Notes: a model not told the origin generated them from the letters alone. A stretch of 7,865 nucleotides of DNA from Rhodospirillaceae bacterium (GCA_003486725.1 DNGD01000220.1:1-7865), one strand, 5' to 3'; shown: positions 1 to 6,918, counted from the first letter of the stretch. Numbers and translations: made by a program.

Positions 1-1098
1 GCCCATATTGCCGAACATCCCGTTCAGCCCGTCGAGCAAATACAGGAAAGGCTTGGTCAGATAGTAGTACCAACCAAAGTCAATCGCGCGGTCGAACAGC
101 GGCAGGTTCAGTTGCTTTTCATATTGATCCAAAAGGCTCACGCGCTTGGCACCCGCAAATAGATGCGTTTTGCGCTCGCTGCTCGCCCCCGCCGCAAGGC
201 TCACCGCCGTGCCGCGAAAATCGGTCTGGAACGTGCCCTGCTCCGGCTTGGAAGCATCCGTGGATGGCGCATAGCTGAAGCTCGCCGTGATCTTTTCATC
301 CTGTGCAGGCAACAAGGAAACGAGCCAGTATTTATCGGTGATCCCCAGCCAGCCGCCTTGGCTTTCCGTGACGATCTTCGGCTCTTCCATCAACTGGCTG
401 TATTTGACTTCCTGCAAGGTGCCGCCCAGAACGCCCATCGGCCCTTCATGCAGGACATAAGAATCTTCGATCTTCGGTTGGCCGTGGCGTGCCACAAGGC
501 CATAAGGATAAAGCGTCACGGTATCCGCGCTGGAATTGCGCACACGATCCGTAATCGTAAACAGGAAATGCTCGTCAATCGCGATCAGTTTTTCAAACAG
601 CAAGCCTTTGCCGTTATCCCAACTCAGCAAAACGGGCTTACCAACTTCAAGCGTCTTACGATCCGCCTTCCAGATTGTCTGATCATCAGGCACGGTGACG
701 CCCGCATCGGCGAGCCAGCCGAACGTCGCATAATAAGCCTGATACGGCGCCGCCGATCCGGCGGGCGAGAATAACGTAATCTGATGGGAATCTTTTGCGA
801 CTGTTTCGCGGTAGTTGACGAGATCAAGATCGTCGATCCGCCCACCCTTCAGATTGATGGAGCCGCGCAGCTCACCCGTCGCAATCGCAACGCGCGGCGT
901 TTCGGCAAGAACGACGCTTCTTTCCTTGGTTGGCAACGCGGCCAAAGGCGCGGATTCCGGCTTGGCCTTGGCGGCTTCTTTTTGCAACATCAGCTGATGC
1001 TGCGCCTTCTCCAATTGAGGCTTTTCATAGAAGTAATGAAAGCCCACGAGAATAGCGATCGACAAGATGACGGCGGTGATGAAGTTATTATTATCCAT
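1..1098 (-). CDS. yidC: Membrane protein insertase YidC (N-terminal 366 residues; 3' end outside the window)
   Basis: YidC/Oxa1-family insertase that places proteins in the inner membrane, alone or with SecYEG. Reading the minus strand from the ATG at 1098 gives MDNNNFITAVILSIAILVGF, a start typical of Gram-negative YidC. The first membrane helix covers about residues 6-22. A charged linker and a large beta-rich periplasmic domain follow, to about residue 330. The family signature AIDFGWYYYLTKPFLYLLD appears near residues 338-356, and the window ends at GMFGNMG just as the conserved core begins. Family members are about 560-600 residues, so roughly the last 200, with the remaining helices, are missing only because the window stops; the frame is open to base 1. 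A GGAAG motif lies a few bases before the ATG. It is the last gene of the rpmH-rnpA-yidD-yidC cluster here, 85 bases after yidD. A poor promoter-like pair (TTGATC at 1175-1180, TATACG at 1150-1155, 19-base spacing) lies in that gap, but I would not rely on it. Confidence 0.96.
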   Translation of the reverse strand, partial: MDNNNFITAVILSIAILVGFHYFYEKPQLEKAQHQLMLQKEAAKAKPESAPLAALPTKERSVVLAETPRVAIATGELRGSINLKGGRIDDLDLVNYRETVAKDSHQITLFSPAGSAAPYQAYYATFGWLADAGVTVPDDQTIWKADRKTLEVGKPVLLSWDNGKGLLFEKLIAIDEHFLFTITDRVRNSSADTVTLYPYGLVARHGQPKIEDSYVLHEGPMGVLGGTLQEVKYSQLMEEPKIVTESQGGWLGITDKYWLVSLLPAQDEKITASFSYAPSTDASKPEQGTFQTDFRGTAVSLAAGASSERKTHLFAGAKRVSLLDQYEKQLNLPLFDRAIDFGWYYYLTKPFLYLLDGLNGMFGNMG

Positions 1099-1183
1099 GA
1101 TCTTCCAAACAAATCCTATAAGGCGGCCAAGGGGGTATTAAACGCAGGGCGTATATCCCATTTTTCAAACCCGCGATCAACGT

Positions 1184-1414
1184 TTAATCAGGGGGCCGAT
1201 CAGGTGGCGGAACAGGATCATAACCGGACCCGCCCCACGGATGACACCGTCCGATCCGCTTAATCGCCAGCCAACCGCCACGCCTTGCGCCGTAAAGCCT
1301 AAGCGCTTCATCGGCATAAGCGGAACAGGTCGGCTCAAACCGGCAATGACGCCCCATAAAGGACGACAGGCTGTGGCGGTAAAGCCAGATCAAAGCGCGG
1401 AGAAAAGTGACCAT
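1184..1414 (-). CDS. yidD: Membrane protein insertion efficiency factor YidD
   Basis: Small (76-residue) inner-membrane-associated protein that assists YidC-dependent insertion. The family hallmarks are all present: an N-terminal amphipathic stretch ([18 protein letters not shown]), then [18 protein letters not shown] at residues 21-38, and [14 protein letters not shown] at 56-69. Three conserved cysteines lie at 24, 30 and 57. The length is normal for the family, and the proline-rich end (PPPDRPPD) is variable among homologues. The start is uncertain by one codon: a GTG at 1417 directly precedes the ATG at 1414, and neither has a clear Shine-Dalgarno sequence. The rnpA stop codon occupies 1420-1422, so the gap is only 2-5 bases and translation is probably coupled to rnpA. 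Its place between rnpA and yidC is the classic one and supports the assignment. Confidence 0.95.
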   Translation of the reverse strand: MVTFLRALIWLYRHSLSSFMGRHCRFEPTCSAYADEALRLYGARRGGWLAIKRIGRCHPWGGSGYDPVPPPDRPPD

Positions 1415-1419
1415 CACTT

Positions 1420-1776
1420 TTACAGTTTAAGCCGCTGGATAGCTTTTTCAAGGTCTTGACGTAACGTCGCGTGAGGCAAAGACAAAATCTCTTTGCGCGC
1501 CAGAAAAACATAGTTGGTATGGGGAGCTCCCAGCGCGGGCAGATATTCCTGCACCAGCGCACGCAAACGGCGGCGCGCGCGGTTGCGATCCACGGCCAGA
1601 TTGCTGACCATCTTTTTGCTGGTTGTCAGTCCATAAGCGATGGGCGGGGTCAAAGACGGATCGCGCGGCGCGATCTGCATGATAAAGCCGGGCGTCACAA
1701 AACGCTTGCGCACCGCTGAAACAGCCGTGAACTCGCTTCTTTTTTTAAGAACGCTGATAAGGGCAGTCTGGGGCAT
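1420..1776 (-). CDS. rnpA: Ribonuclease P protein component (C5 protein)
   Basis: Protein subunit of RNase P. It binds the catalytic RNA and helps recognise the 5' leader of precursor tRNAs. The 118-residue product has the family layout: an N-terminal KKRSEFTAV segment (residues 11-19), a central beta-sheet region with [17 protein letters not shown], and the RNR signature RNRARRRLR at 64-72 that contacts RNA, followed by a helical end ([14 protein letters not shown]). The protein is strongly basic, as expected. I chose the ATG at 1776. A TTG at 1779 would add one residue but is less likely; a G-rich run (complement of 1783-1787) lies six bases upstream of the ATG. It starts 17 bases after rpmH ends and almost abuts yidD, so it should be co-transcribed with both from the rpmH promoter. 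The RNase P RNA gene is not in this window. Confidence 0.96.
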   Translation of the reverse strand: MPQTALISVLKKRSEFTAVSAVRKRFVTPGFIMQIAPRDPSLTPPIAYGLTTSKKMVSNLAVDRNRARRRLRALVQEYLPALGAPHTNYVFLARKEILSLPHATLRQDLEKAIQRLKL

Positions 1777-1793
1777 CAATCACCCCCGAACAA

Positions 1794-1928
1794 TTAAGCC
1801 GTTAGCTTCTTGCGACCCTGAGCGCGACGGCGAGCAACGATCTTGCGGCCATTGGCTGTTGCCATACGGGCGCGATAGCCATGACGGCGCGCGCGAACCA
1901 GCTTGCTGGGTTGATAGGTACGTTTCAC
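1794..1928 (-). CDS. rpmH: 50S ribosomal protein L34
   Basis: The 44-residue product begins [20 protein letters not shown] after its first residue and ends GRKKLTA, a complete L34 of the usual length. It binds 23S rRNA in the large subunit and is almost entirely basic. The start is GTG at 1928, chosen because KRTYQPS must follow the initiator and because a GGAG Shine-Dalgarno (complement of 1937-1940) lies eight bases upstream. Another in-frame GTG at 1937 overlaps that ribosome binding site and would add non-conserved residues. The gene leads the rnpA-yidD-yidC cluster and has a strong promoter of its own about 37 bases upstream. Its transcription therefore need not depend on the amidase gene that precedes it on the same strand. 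Confidence 0.97.
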   Translation of the reverse strand: MKRTYQPSKLVRARRHGYRARMATANGRKIVARRRAQGRKKLTA

Positions 1929-1964
1929 TTCACTCACTCCACTGAACTTCTAAAAGGAAGCCCG

Positions 1965-1993
1965 TGTATAGGGGCTGCGCCGCGCAGAGTCAA
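1965..1993 (-). promoter_or_regulatory. Sigma-70-type promoter of the rpmH-rnpA-yidD-yidC cluster
   Basis: On the minus strand there is TTGACT (complement of 1988-1993), a spacer of exactly 17 bases, then TATACA (complement of 1965-1970). Each box matches five of six consensus bases, and the box positions fit a start of transcription near 1958, about 30 bases before the GTG of rpmH. It lies just after the amidase stop codon at 2012. Two inverted repeats overlap the core: CTGCGC/GCGCAG at 1975-1987 within the spacer, and AGCCC/GGGCT at 1959-1963 and 1972-1976 flanking the -10 box. Whether a protein reads these repeats is unknown. Confidence 0.75.
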
Positions 1994-2011
1994 ACCTGAA
2001 ATCAATGAATG

Positions 2012-2926
2012 TTAACCAAATAACGGGCTTTTCAGCAAAAAGGCGAGCTCTTTGGCCATTAATCCGGCTATTTTCTGGCGTTGAAGGGGCTTAACCAGCA
2101 GCGATTCGTCATGTTTATTGGATAAAAAGCCCGTTTCGACCAGCATGGACGGCACTTCGGGCGAACGGAGCACCGCAAAATTGGCCGCGCGCATGGGCTG
2201 ATCCAGCAACGTCCAGCGCCGCCCCATCCCCTTGATAAAGCCGACCTTGACCCGTTGCGCCGTGTTGCGCGTGTGCCGCGCGGCGAGATCGAAGAGAATC
2301 GCCGCAACTTCTTTGTCTTCGACGGGAAGGCCCAAGCCGCCCTTCACATCCGCATGGTTTTCTTTTTCTGCCAACAAACTGGCGAATTGATCCGATGCTT
2401 TTTCCGATAGCGTGTAGGCCGAAAGCCCCCTCGCCCCATGGTTCGGCGCGCTGTCCGCGTGGATCGAGATAAACAAATCGGCCTTCACCGCGCAGCCACG
2501 CTCAACGCGTTCGGCCAAAGACAGGAAGACATCATCCTTGCGGGTCAGGTGAACCTTGATATTCGGCTCGACAGAGAAAGCGGACGCCATTCGCCGCGCG
2601 ATGTCGAGCGTGATGTCTTTTTCTTGCGTGCCGGACAGGCCGATCGCCCCCGGATCATGTCCGCCATGGCCCGGATCGATCATCAAAATACGCGGCGGTT
2701 TTGGTTTGCTGGAGGGCGCGGGGGGCGCTGTCGTCTTGTTTAAAGGCTCGAGGATTGTAGCCTTCTTGGTCACCGCCGCCCAAAGAGGCGATGGGAGCAA
2801 AAGCGAAGCGGAAAGAAAGGGCAGCGTCGTCAACCCCAGACGCAAAAGATGGCGGCGCGCCAGATCGACCTCGCCGCAATCAGCGCCGTCATTTTGTTCT
2901 ACCGGATCTTTGTCTGAAAAAACCAT
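2012..2926 (-). CDS. N-acetylmuramoyl-L-alanine amidase, Amidase_3 family, probable Tat export
   Basis: Zinc enzyme that cleaves the bond between N-acetylmuramic acid and L-alanine in peptidoglycan, normally in the periplasm during cell separation or wall turnover. The 304-residue product starts with a polar leader, then a twin-arginine segment ARRHLLRLGL (RR at 24-25), a hydrophobic stretch and a likely cleavage site near LWA-A at 50-51. A proline/lysine-rich linker (about 60-78) leads into the catalytic domain at about 79-300. This carries DPGHGGHDPGAIG with zinc ligand His87, Glu102 in the QEKDITLDIA helix, SIHADS with His156, and VETGFLSN with catalytic Glu264, so it should be active. No AMIN, SPOR, LysM or other wall-targeting domain is present. 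The ATG at 2926 has only a weak G-rich site before it. It lies 59 bases after the 90-residue gene and may be co-transcribed with it. AmiC-type naming is possible but not secured. Confidence 0.92.
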   Translation of the reverse strand: MVFSDKDPVEQNDGADCGEVDLARRHLLRLGLTTLPFLSASLLLPSPLWAAVTKKATILEPLNKTTAPPAPSSKPKPPRILMIDPGHGGHDPGAIGLSGTQEKDITLDIARRMASAFSVEPNIKVHLTRKDDVFLSLAERVERGCAVKADLFISIHADSAPNHGARGLSAYTLSEKASDQFASLLAEKENHADVKGGLGLPVEDKEVAAILFDLAARHTRNTAQRVKVGFIKGMGRRWTLLDQPMRAANFAVLRSPEVPSMLVETGFLSNKHDESLLVKPLQRQKIAGLMAKELAFLLKSPLFG

Positions 2927-2935
2927 CGCGCCCCA

Positions 2936-2968
2936 AAGGATTTATCCTTATCGAATCTGGCGCGATTC
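2936..2968. repeat. Two adjacent short inverted repeats before the amidase start
   Basis: AAGGAT-TT-ATCCTT (2936-2949) is a perfect 6-base inverted repeat with a 2-base centre. GAATC-tggcgc-GATTC (2953-2968) has 5-base arms. Both lie in the 59-base gap upstream of the amidase ATG at 2926. They could be an operator or leader hairpins, or chance. Neither is followed by a T-run on the minus strand, so they do not look like a terminator. Confidence 0.35.
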
Positions 2969-2985
2969 TAACTGATTTTTGTGAC

Positions 2986-3258
2986 TTAAGAAAGGAAAGG
3001 TTCTTCTTTTAAAAGCGTTTCAAGAAAAAGGGATGTTCGGCGGTAAATGCGGTCGGCCTTGTCATACGAGGATGTCGGGAAGAATTTCTGCCCGTCCAGA
3101 GAAACCAAATGGGCAGGAAGATGGACGCATCGGGCCACCTGCGTGGAAACGCGCATCAAACGCGGGGTCTGGCTTCGGGCCGCGGCCGCCAAAGCGCCGG
3201 CGATTAAGGGATTTTTGGCCCAGTTTGACGTGCGGAAGGTTTCGATGTTATTTGGCAT
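2986..3258 (-). CDS. Conserved-looking small protein of unknown function (90 residues)
   Basis: I do not recognise this protein. Reasons to believe it is real: an ATG at 3258 with an AGGA Shine-Dalgarno (complement of 3267-3270) eight bases upstream, the same strand and close spacing as the amidase gene, and a protein with ordinary composition. It has no signal peptide and no membrane segment. Residues 16-30 form an alanine-rich, probably helical stretch (KNPLIAGALAAAARS). A basic middle part contains one cysteine (Cys44) and several histidines, FFPTSSYDKADRIYRRTS follows at 59-76, and a short acidic/hydrophobic end closes it. It is probably cytoplasmic. Opposite-strand open frames over the same bases lack a ribosome binding site and a sensible composition. 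It might be co-transcribed with the amidase, but no role in wall metabolism can be read from the sequence. Confidence 0.62.
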   Translation of the reverse strand: MPNNIETFRTSNWAKNPLIAGALAAAARSQTPRLMRVSTQVARCVHLPAHLVSLDGQKFFPTSSYDKADRIYRRTSLFLETLLKEEPFLS

Positions 3259-3300
3259 GATAATGATCCTGTTGGCTGACTATGTCTTATTTTTGCAATG

Positions 3301-3345
3301 AACCGCGCAACGGTTGCGACAGACACACTTTAACACATCGCAACG
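3301..3345. repeat. CGCAAC repeat cluster in the divergent spacer (possible operator)
   Basis: CGCAACG occurs at 3306-3312 and again at 3339-3345, exactly 33 bases apart, about three helical turns. The inverted form GTTGCG lies at 3313-3318, making the palindrome CGCAAC-G-GTTGCG (3306-3318). A second overlapping inverted repeat, AACCG-cgcaa-CGGTT, covers 3301-3315. They sit in the 200-base gap between two divergently transcribed genes, where an operator would be expected. No regulator is identified. Confidence 0.4.
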
Positions 3346-3377
3346 AAACTAAAAAGAATCATCTGCCAATTAACCAA

Positions 3378-3383
3378 TATAAT
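3378..3383 (+). promoter_or_regulatory. Possible -10 element for the secreted HExxH protein gene
   Basis: A perfect TATAAT hexamer lies 75 bases upstream of the ATG at 3459. No acceptable -35 box is found 16-18 bases before it, and there is no TGn extension, so it may need an activator or be a chance match in an AT-rich stretch. The rest of the 3259-3458 spacer holds the CGCAAC repeats and a GGAGG at 3407-3411 that is not placed before any start codon. Confidence 0.25.
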
Positions 3384-3458
3384 CAGCGCGTTATTAACTT
3401 TTAGATGGAGGAAAAGGGGCCGTCGTTTTATTAACCTAAAGCGTGTATCCTCATCATT

Positions 3459-4166
3459 ATGCTGCGTTTCATCTCGTTTTTCCTCGCGCTCGTTTGTTTG
3501 GCCATACCTGTTTATGCCGAACAGCCGAACGGCTGCCCTGATTATAGTCCGCCCGTTATCGTGATTAACCAGCTTTCGGTGAACCCGCAGTTAAACGACA
3601 CGTTTGATCTAGAAGGCCTGCGGCAGTTCGCGCTCGATAGCCAAAAAGATTTCAGCAGCACACAGCATGAAACGCCCGTCGGCCTCACCGCCGCCAGCTT
3701 GAAGCTGGATACGCATTTCGAGATCAATGTGCGCGTTTCGCCCGATGATCCTTTAGTTTGCGCGCAAATCAAATCGTTCCAGATGGATTACGGTTTCGAC
3801 GACACGATGATCTATTTGGCGCGCGAACTGCCAAACGGCTCATGCAGCTACCATACAGTTTTGGAACATGAACAACGCCACGTTGCCGCCGATGAAAATC
3901 TGGTAAGGTCAACCACGCCGTTTTTGAAAGAACAATTGCGCGGGGCGCTTGCGCGCATTGGCGTCATCCGCGCCAGCTCTCCTCAGGTGGCAGAGACGCA
4001 GATTCACGACATGATTAGCGGTTACATGAAAGAGCTGGGGAAAAACCTGTCCGTCGTGCGACAAAAACATCAGTCGTTTATCGATACGCCGCAGGAGTAT
4101 GACCGCCTCAGCCACAGCTGCAACGGCACACTCGCCGACCTCATCCGCGCGAGCAGACGGCGCTGA
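3459..4166 (+). CDS. Secreted protein with HExxH motif, DUF922-like putative metalloprotease
   Basis: The 235-residue product has a clear Sec signal peptide: LRFISFFLALVCLAIPVYA, with likely cleavage after Ala20. It should be periplasmic or secreted. The mature part begins with a proline-rich region, followed by probable beta-strands (SLKLDTHFEINVRVS, then CAQIKSFQMDYGF). The segment TVLEHEQRHVAADENLV at 133-149 contains HEQRH (His137, Glu138, His141), the zincin-type HExxH pattern. This strand-then-helix arrangement with a leading acidic residue resembles the DUF922 family of putative secreted zinc proteases; that is my recollection of the family, not a search result. A helical C-terminal region follows. 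Cysteines at 26, 101, 129 and 221 could form disulfides after export. The ATG at 3459 is the natural start for the signal peptide but lacks a good Shine-Dalgarno. The gene converges on ppdK with a 3-base gap. Substrate and activity are unknown. Confidence 0.8.
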   Translation: MLRFISFFLALVCLAIPVYAEQPNGCPDYSPPVIVINQLSVNPQLNDTFDLEGLRQFALDSQKDFSSTQHETPVGLTAASLKLDTHFEINVRVSPDDPLVCAQIKSFQMDYGFDDTMIYLARELPNGSCSYHTVLEHEQRHVAADENLVRSTTPFLKEQLRGALARIGVIRASSPQVAETQIHDMISGYMKELGKNLSVVRQKHQSFIDTPQEYDRLSHSCNGTLADLIRASRRR

Positions 4167-4169
4167 TCC

Positions 4170-6869
4170 CTAAGCCGCATTTTTGCGGGCGTCGAGATCG
4201 CTTTGGTTTTCAATTGCTGCTTGCGCTGCTGCCAGACGTGCAATCGGCACGCGGTACGGCGAGCAGGAAACATAGTTCAAGCCTGCCGCATGGCAGAACT
4301 TGACCGAGGCCGGATCGCCGCCATGTTCGCCGCAGATGCCGAGCTTGAGATCGCTGCGCGTGGCACGGCCACGCTCGGCGGCGATCTTGATCAGCTCACC
4401 CACACCATCTTGATCGATGGTGACGAAGGGATCCTGTTCCAAAACGCCAGTACGGTAATAGTCAGGCAGGAACGTGCCTGCATCATCGCGCGAGAGGCCA
4501 AAGGTCGTTTGCGTCAGATCGTTCGTGCCGAAGCTGAAAAACTCAGCCGTCTGCGCGATCACGCCCGCCTGCAACGCCGCGCGGGGGAGTTCGATCATCG
4601 TGCCGACCATATACTCGAAATTTGTACCAGAGGCCGCCATCATTTCCGCAGCCACCTTGCGCACCATCTGCTCAAGGATATCCAGCTCTTTCTTCAAAGC
4701 GACAAGAGGTATCATGACTTCCGGTAGAACCGTCTTGCCCTGCTTCTTCATCGCAATGACCGCGCCGAAGATCGCGCGCGCTTGCATCTCGTAAATCTCC
4801 GGATACGAAATACCGAGGCGACAGCCACGATGCCCCAGCATTGGATTGGATTCATGCAGCATTGCCGAGCGGCGTTCCACTTGCTCCACTGTGATGCCCG
4901 CGCCCCTCGCAACGTCCTGCATTTCGCTGTCCGTCTTGGGCAGGAACTCATGCAACGGCGGATCAAGCAGGCGGATCGTAACAGGAAGCCCGTCCATAAT
5001 CGTAAACAGATCCTCGAAATCTTTTTGCTGATAGGGCAGCAATTTTTCCAGCGCAGCGCGGCGGCCCGCTTCGTTTTCAGCCACGATCATCTCGCGCATC
5101 GCGATGATGCGCTCGACATCGAAGAACATATGCTCTGTGCGGCACAGGCCAATGCCTTCCGCGCCGAACTTGATCGCCGTGCGGGCATCCAGCGGCGTTT
5201 CCGCATTGGTTCTTACTTTCAGTGTGCGCATGCTGTCCGCCCATGCCATCAGCGTACCGAAGTCGCCGGAAAGTTCAGGCTGAATGGTGGGAACTTCGCC
5301 CAGCATCACTTCGCCCTTCGAGCCATCGATCGTGATAACATCGCCCGCCTTCACGGTCACGCCGCGCACGGACATTTCCTTCTTCGCGTAATCGATATGA
5401 AGCTCGCCCGCGCCCGCGACGCAAGCACGCCCCATGCCGCGCGCCACAACCGCCGCGTGGCTGGTCATACCGCCACGGCTGGTGATGATACCCTTGGCCG
5501 CGTGCATGCCGTGAATATCTTCAGGGCTGGTTTCGATGCGGCAGAGAATAACCTTCTTGCCCTTGTTCGCCAGATCTTCGGCCTCATCCGCCGAAAACAC
5601 CGCCATGCCGGACGCCGCGCCCGGCGAGGCGGGCAGACCCTTGGCAATCACATTGCGCGTCGCCTTGGGATCAAGCGTTGGATGTAGTAACTGATCAAGC
5701 GAAGCGGGGTCGATGCGCTTGACCGCTTCTTTCTTGTCGATCACACCTTCGGAAACCATATCAACGGCGATCTTCAGCGCGGCGGGTGCCGTGCGCTTGC
5801 CGGTACGTGTTTGCAGCATATAAAGCTTGCTCTGCTGCACCGTGAATTCAATGTCCTGCATGTCGCGATAGTGCTTCTCCAGCTTCAGGCGCACATCGTT
5901 CAACTGACGGAACACATCGGGCATCACCTCTTCCATCGCAGGAAGATCGGAGCCGTTGTCCTGTTTGCCTTTTACGGTCAGATGTTGCGGCGTGCGGATG
6001 CCGGCTACAACGTCTTCGCCTTGCGCGTTGACAAGATACTCACCATAGAACGCATTCTCGCCTGTCGACGGGTTGCGCGTGAAGGCGACGCCGGTGCAGC
6101 AATCCTCGCCCATATTGCCAAACACCATCGCTTGCACATTGACGGCGGTACCCCACTCGGCAGGAATATCGTTCAGACGGCGGTAAGTGATCGCACGCTG
6201 GTTCATCCACGAGCCAAACACAGCGCCAACCGCACCCCACAATTGTTCATGCACATCCTGTGGGAACGGCTTGCCCTTCTTCTTTTGCACGACTTCCAGA
6301 TAGGCCTCGATCACTTCTTTCCAGTCTTCAGCCTTCATCTGCGTGTCTTGCGAATAGGAACGCGCGCGCTTCACATCATCCAGCACGTCTTCGAAATTGT
6401 GCATCGGGATTTCAAGGACAACCGAGCTGTACATCTGGATAAAGCGGCGATAGCTGTCATAGGCAAAACGCGCGTCGCCGCTACGCTTCACAAGCCCTTC
6501 AACGGTTTGCTTGTTAAGGCCAAGATTCAAAATGGTGTCCATCATGCCGGGCATCGAGGCGCGCGCGCCAGAGCGCACAGAAACCAGAAGCGGGTTCACC
6601 GTGTCGCCAAAAGTGCAGCCAACGATTTTCTCGACAGTCGCAATCGCCGCCAATACTTCGCCCGTCAAACTGTCGGGATAGGTGTTGCCGTTCGCGTAAT
6701 AATACGTGCAGACTTCCGTTGTGATCGTAAATCCGGGAGGCACCGGCAATCCCAAATTGGACATCTCGGCAAGACCCGCGCCTTTGCCGCCCAGAAGATT
6801 GCGCATATCGCTGCGCCCTTCCGCACGACCGTCACCGAATGAATAGACCCACTTGGATTGCGTAGCCAT
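4170..6869 (-). CDS. ppdK: Pyruvate, phosphate dikinase
   Basis: Cytoplasmic enzyme interconverting pyruvate + ATP + Pi and phosphoenolpyruvate + AMP + PPi, bridging glycolysis and gluconeogenesis. The 899-residue product is full length. The N-terminal ATP-grasp part has LLGGKGAGLAEMSNLGLPVP (Lys29), VRSGARASMPGMMDTILNLG (Arg99), Glu341 in DIEFTV and Gln353 in LQTR. The swivelling phosphohistidine domain has GGMTSHAAVVARGMGRACVA with catalytic His471. The C-terminal PEP/pyruvate barrel has GLCRTEH (Arg577), IRLLDPPLHEF (Arg633), Glu760 in MIELPRA, GTNDLTQ (Asn783-Asp784) and GICGEHGGDP with catalytic Cys846. All key residues are intact. Thr469, two residues before the catalytic His, is the position that the PDRP-type regulator phosphorylates in known dikinases; no such regulator gene is in the window. 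I start at the ATG at 6869 (MATQSKWVYSFGDG, the usual family start), with AGGGAG nine bases upstream. An upstream TTG at 6947 stays in frame but overlaps the promoter. Confidence 0.97.
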   Translation of the reverse strand: MATQSKWVYSFGDGRAEGRSDMRNLLGGKGAGLAEMSNLGLPVPPGFTITTEVCTYYYANGNTYPDSLTGEVLAAIATVEKIVGCTFGDTVNPLLVSVRSGARASMPGMMDTILNLGLNKQTVEGLVKRSGDARFAYDSYRRFIQMYSSVVLEIPMHNFEDVLDDVKRARSYSQDTQMKAEDWKEVIEAYLEVVQKKKGKPFPQDVHEQLWGAVGAVFGSWMNQRAITYRRLNDIPAEWGTAVNVQAMVFGNMGEDCCTGVAFTRNPSTGENAFYGEYLVNAQGEDVVAGIRTPQHLTVKGKQDNGSDLPAMEEVMPDVFRQLNDVRLKLEKHYRDMQDIEFTVQQSKLYMLQTRTGKRTAPAALKIAVDMVSEGVIDKKEAVKRIDPASLDQLLHPTLDPKATRNVIAKGLPASPGAASGMAVFSADEAEDLANKGKKVILCRIETSPEDIHGMHAAKGIITSRGGMTSHAAVVARGMGRACVAGAGELHIDYAKKEMSVRGVTVKAGDVITIDGSKGEVMLGEVPTIQPELSGDFGTLMAWADSMRTLKVRTNAETPLDARTAIKFGAEGIGLCRTEHMFFDVERIIAMREMIVAENEAGRRAALEKLLPYQQKDFEDLFTIMDGLPVTIRLLDPPLHEFLPKTDSEMQDVARGAGITVEQVERRSAMLHESNPMLGHRGCRLGISYPEIYEMQARAIFGAVIAMKKQGKTVLPEVMIPLVALKKELDILEQMVRKVAAEMMAASGTNFEYMVGTMIELPRAALQAGVIAQTAEFFSFGTNDLTQTTFGLSRDDAGTFLPDYYRTGVLEQDPFVTIDQDGVGELIKIAAERGRATRSDLKLGICGEHGGDPASVKFCHAAGLNYVSCSPYRVPIARLAAAQAAIENQSDLDARKNAA

Positions 6870-6878
6870 AGACGTCGT

Positions 6879-6884
6879 CTCCCT
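6879..6884 (-). promoter_or_regulatory. Ribosome binding site that fixes the ppdK start
   Basis: AGGGAG on the minus strand lies nine bases before the ATG at 6869. No comparable site precedes the in-frame TTG at 6947, so this motif, together with the family-typical MATQSKWVY start, decides for the shorter product. Confidence 0.7.
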
Positions 6885-6918
6885 GAAACATGGTAAAAGC
6901 ACGGGTTTTATGGCCGGC

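Noticed and set aside
163..774. Long open frame on the plus strand across the yidC region (also further plus-strand frames to 1263)
   Set aside because: It is antisense to yidC, whose minus-strand product matches the family throughout. The plus-strand product is arginine-rich without recognisable motifs.
3033..3301. Plus-strand open frames opposite the 90-residue gene
   Set aside because: No Shine-Dalgarno and a biased composition; the minus-strand frame has a good ribosome binding site and a more normal composition.
3407..3411. GGAGG resembling a strong Shine-Dalgarno
   Set aside because: No ATG or TTG follows at a suitable distance. The GTG at 3443 is too far away and out of frame with the downstream gene.
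4174..4188. CCGCA-TTTT-TGCGG hairpin as a terminator between the convergent genes
   Set aside because: It lies inside the ppdK coding sequence, has a short stem and lacks a following T-run on either strand.
5811..6842. 343-codon plus-strand open frame opposite ppdK, and a 301-codon one at 4782-5687
   Set aside because: Both are histidine/arginine/alanine-rich mirror frames of a strongly conserved gene. They have no ribosome binding site and no recognisable domain.
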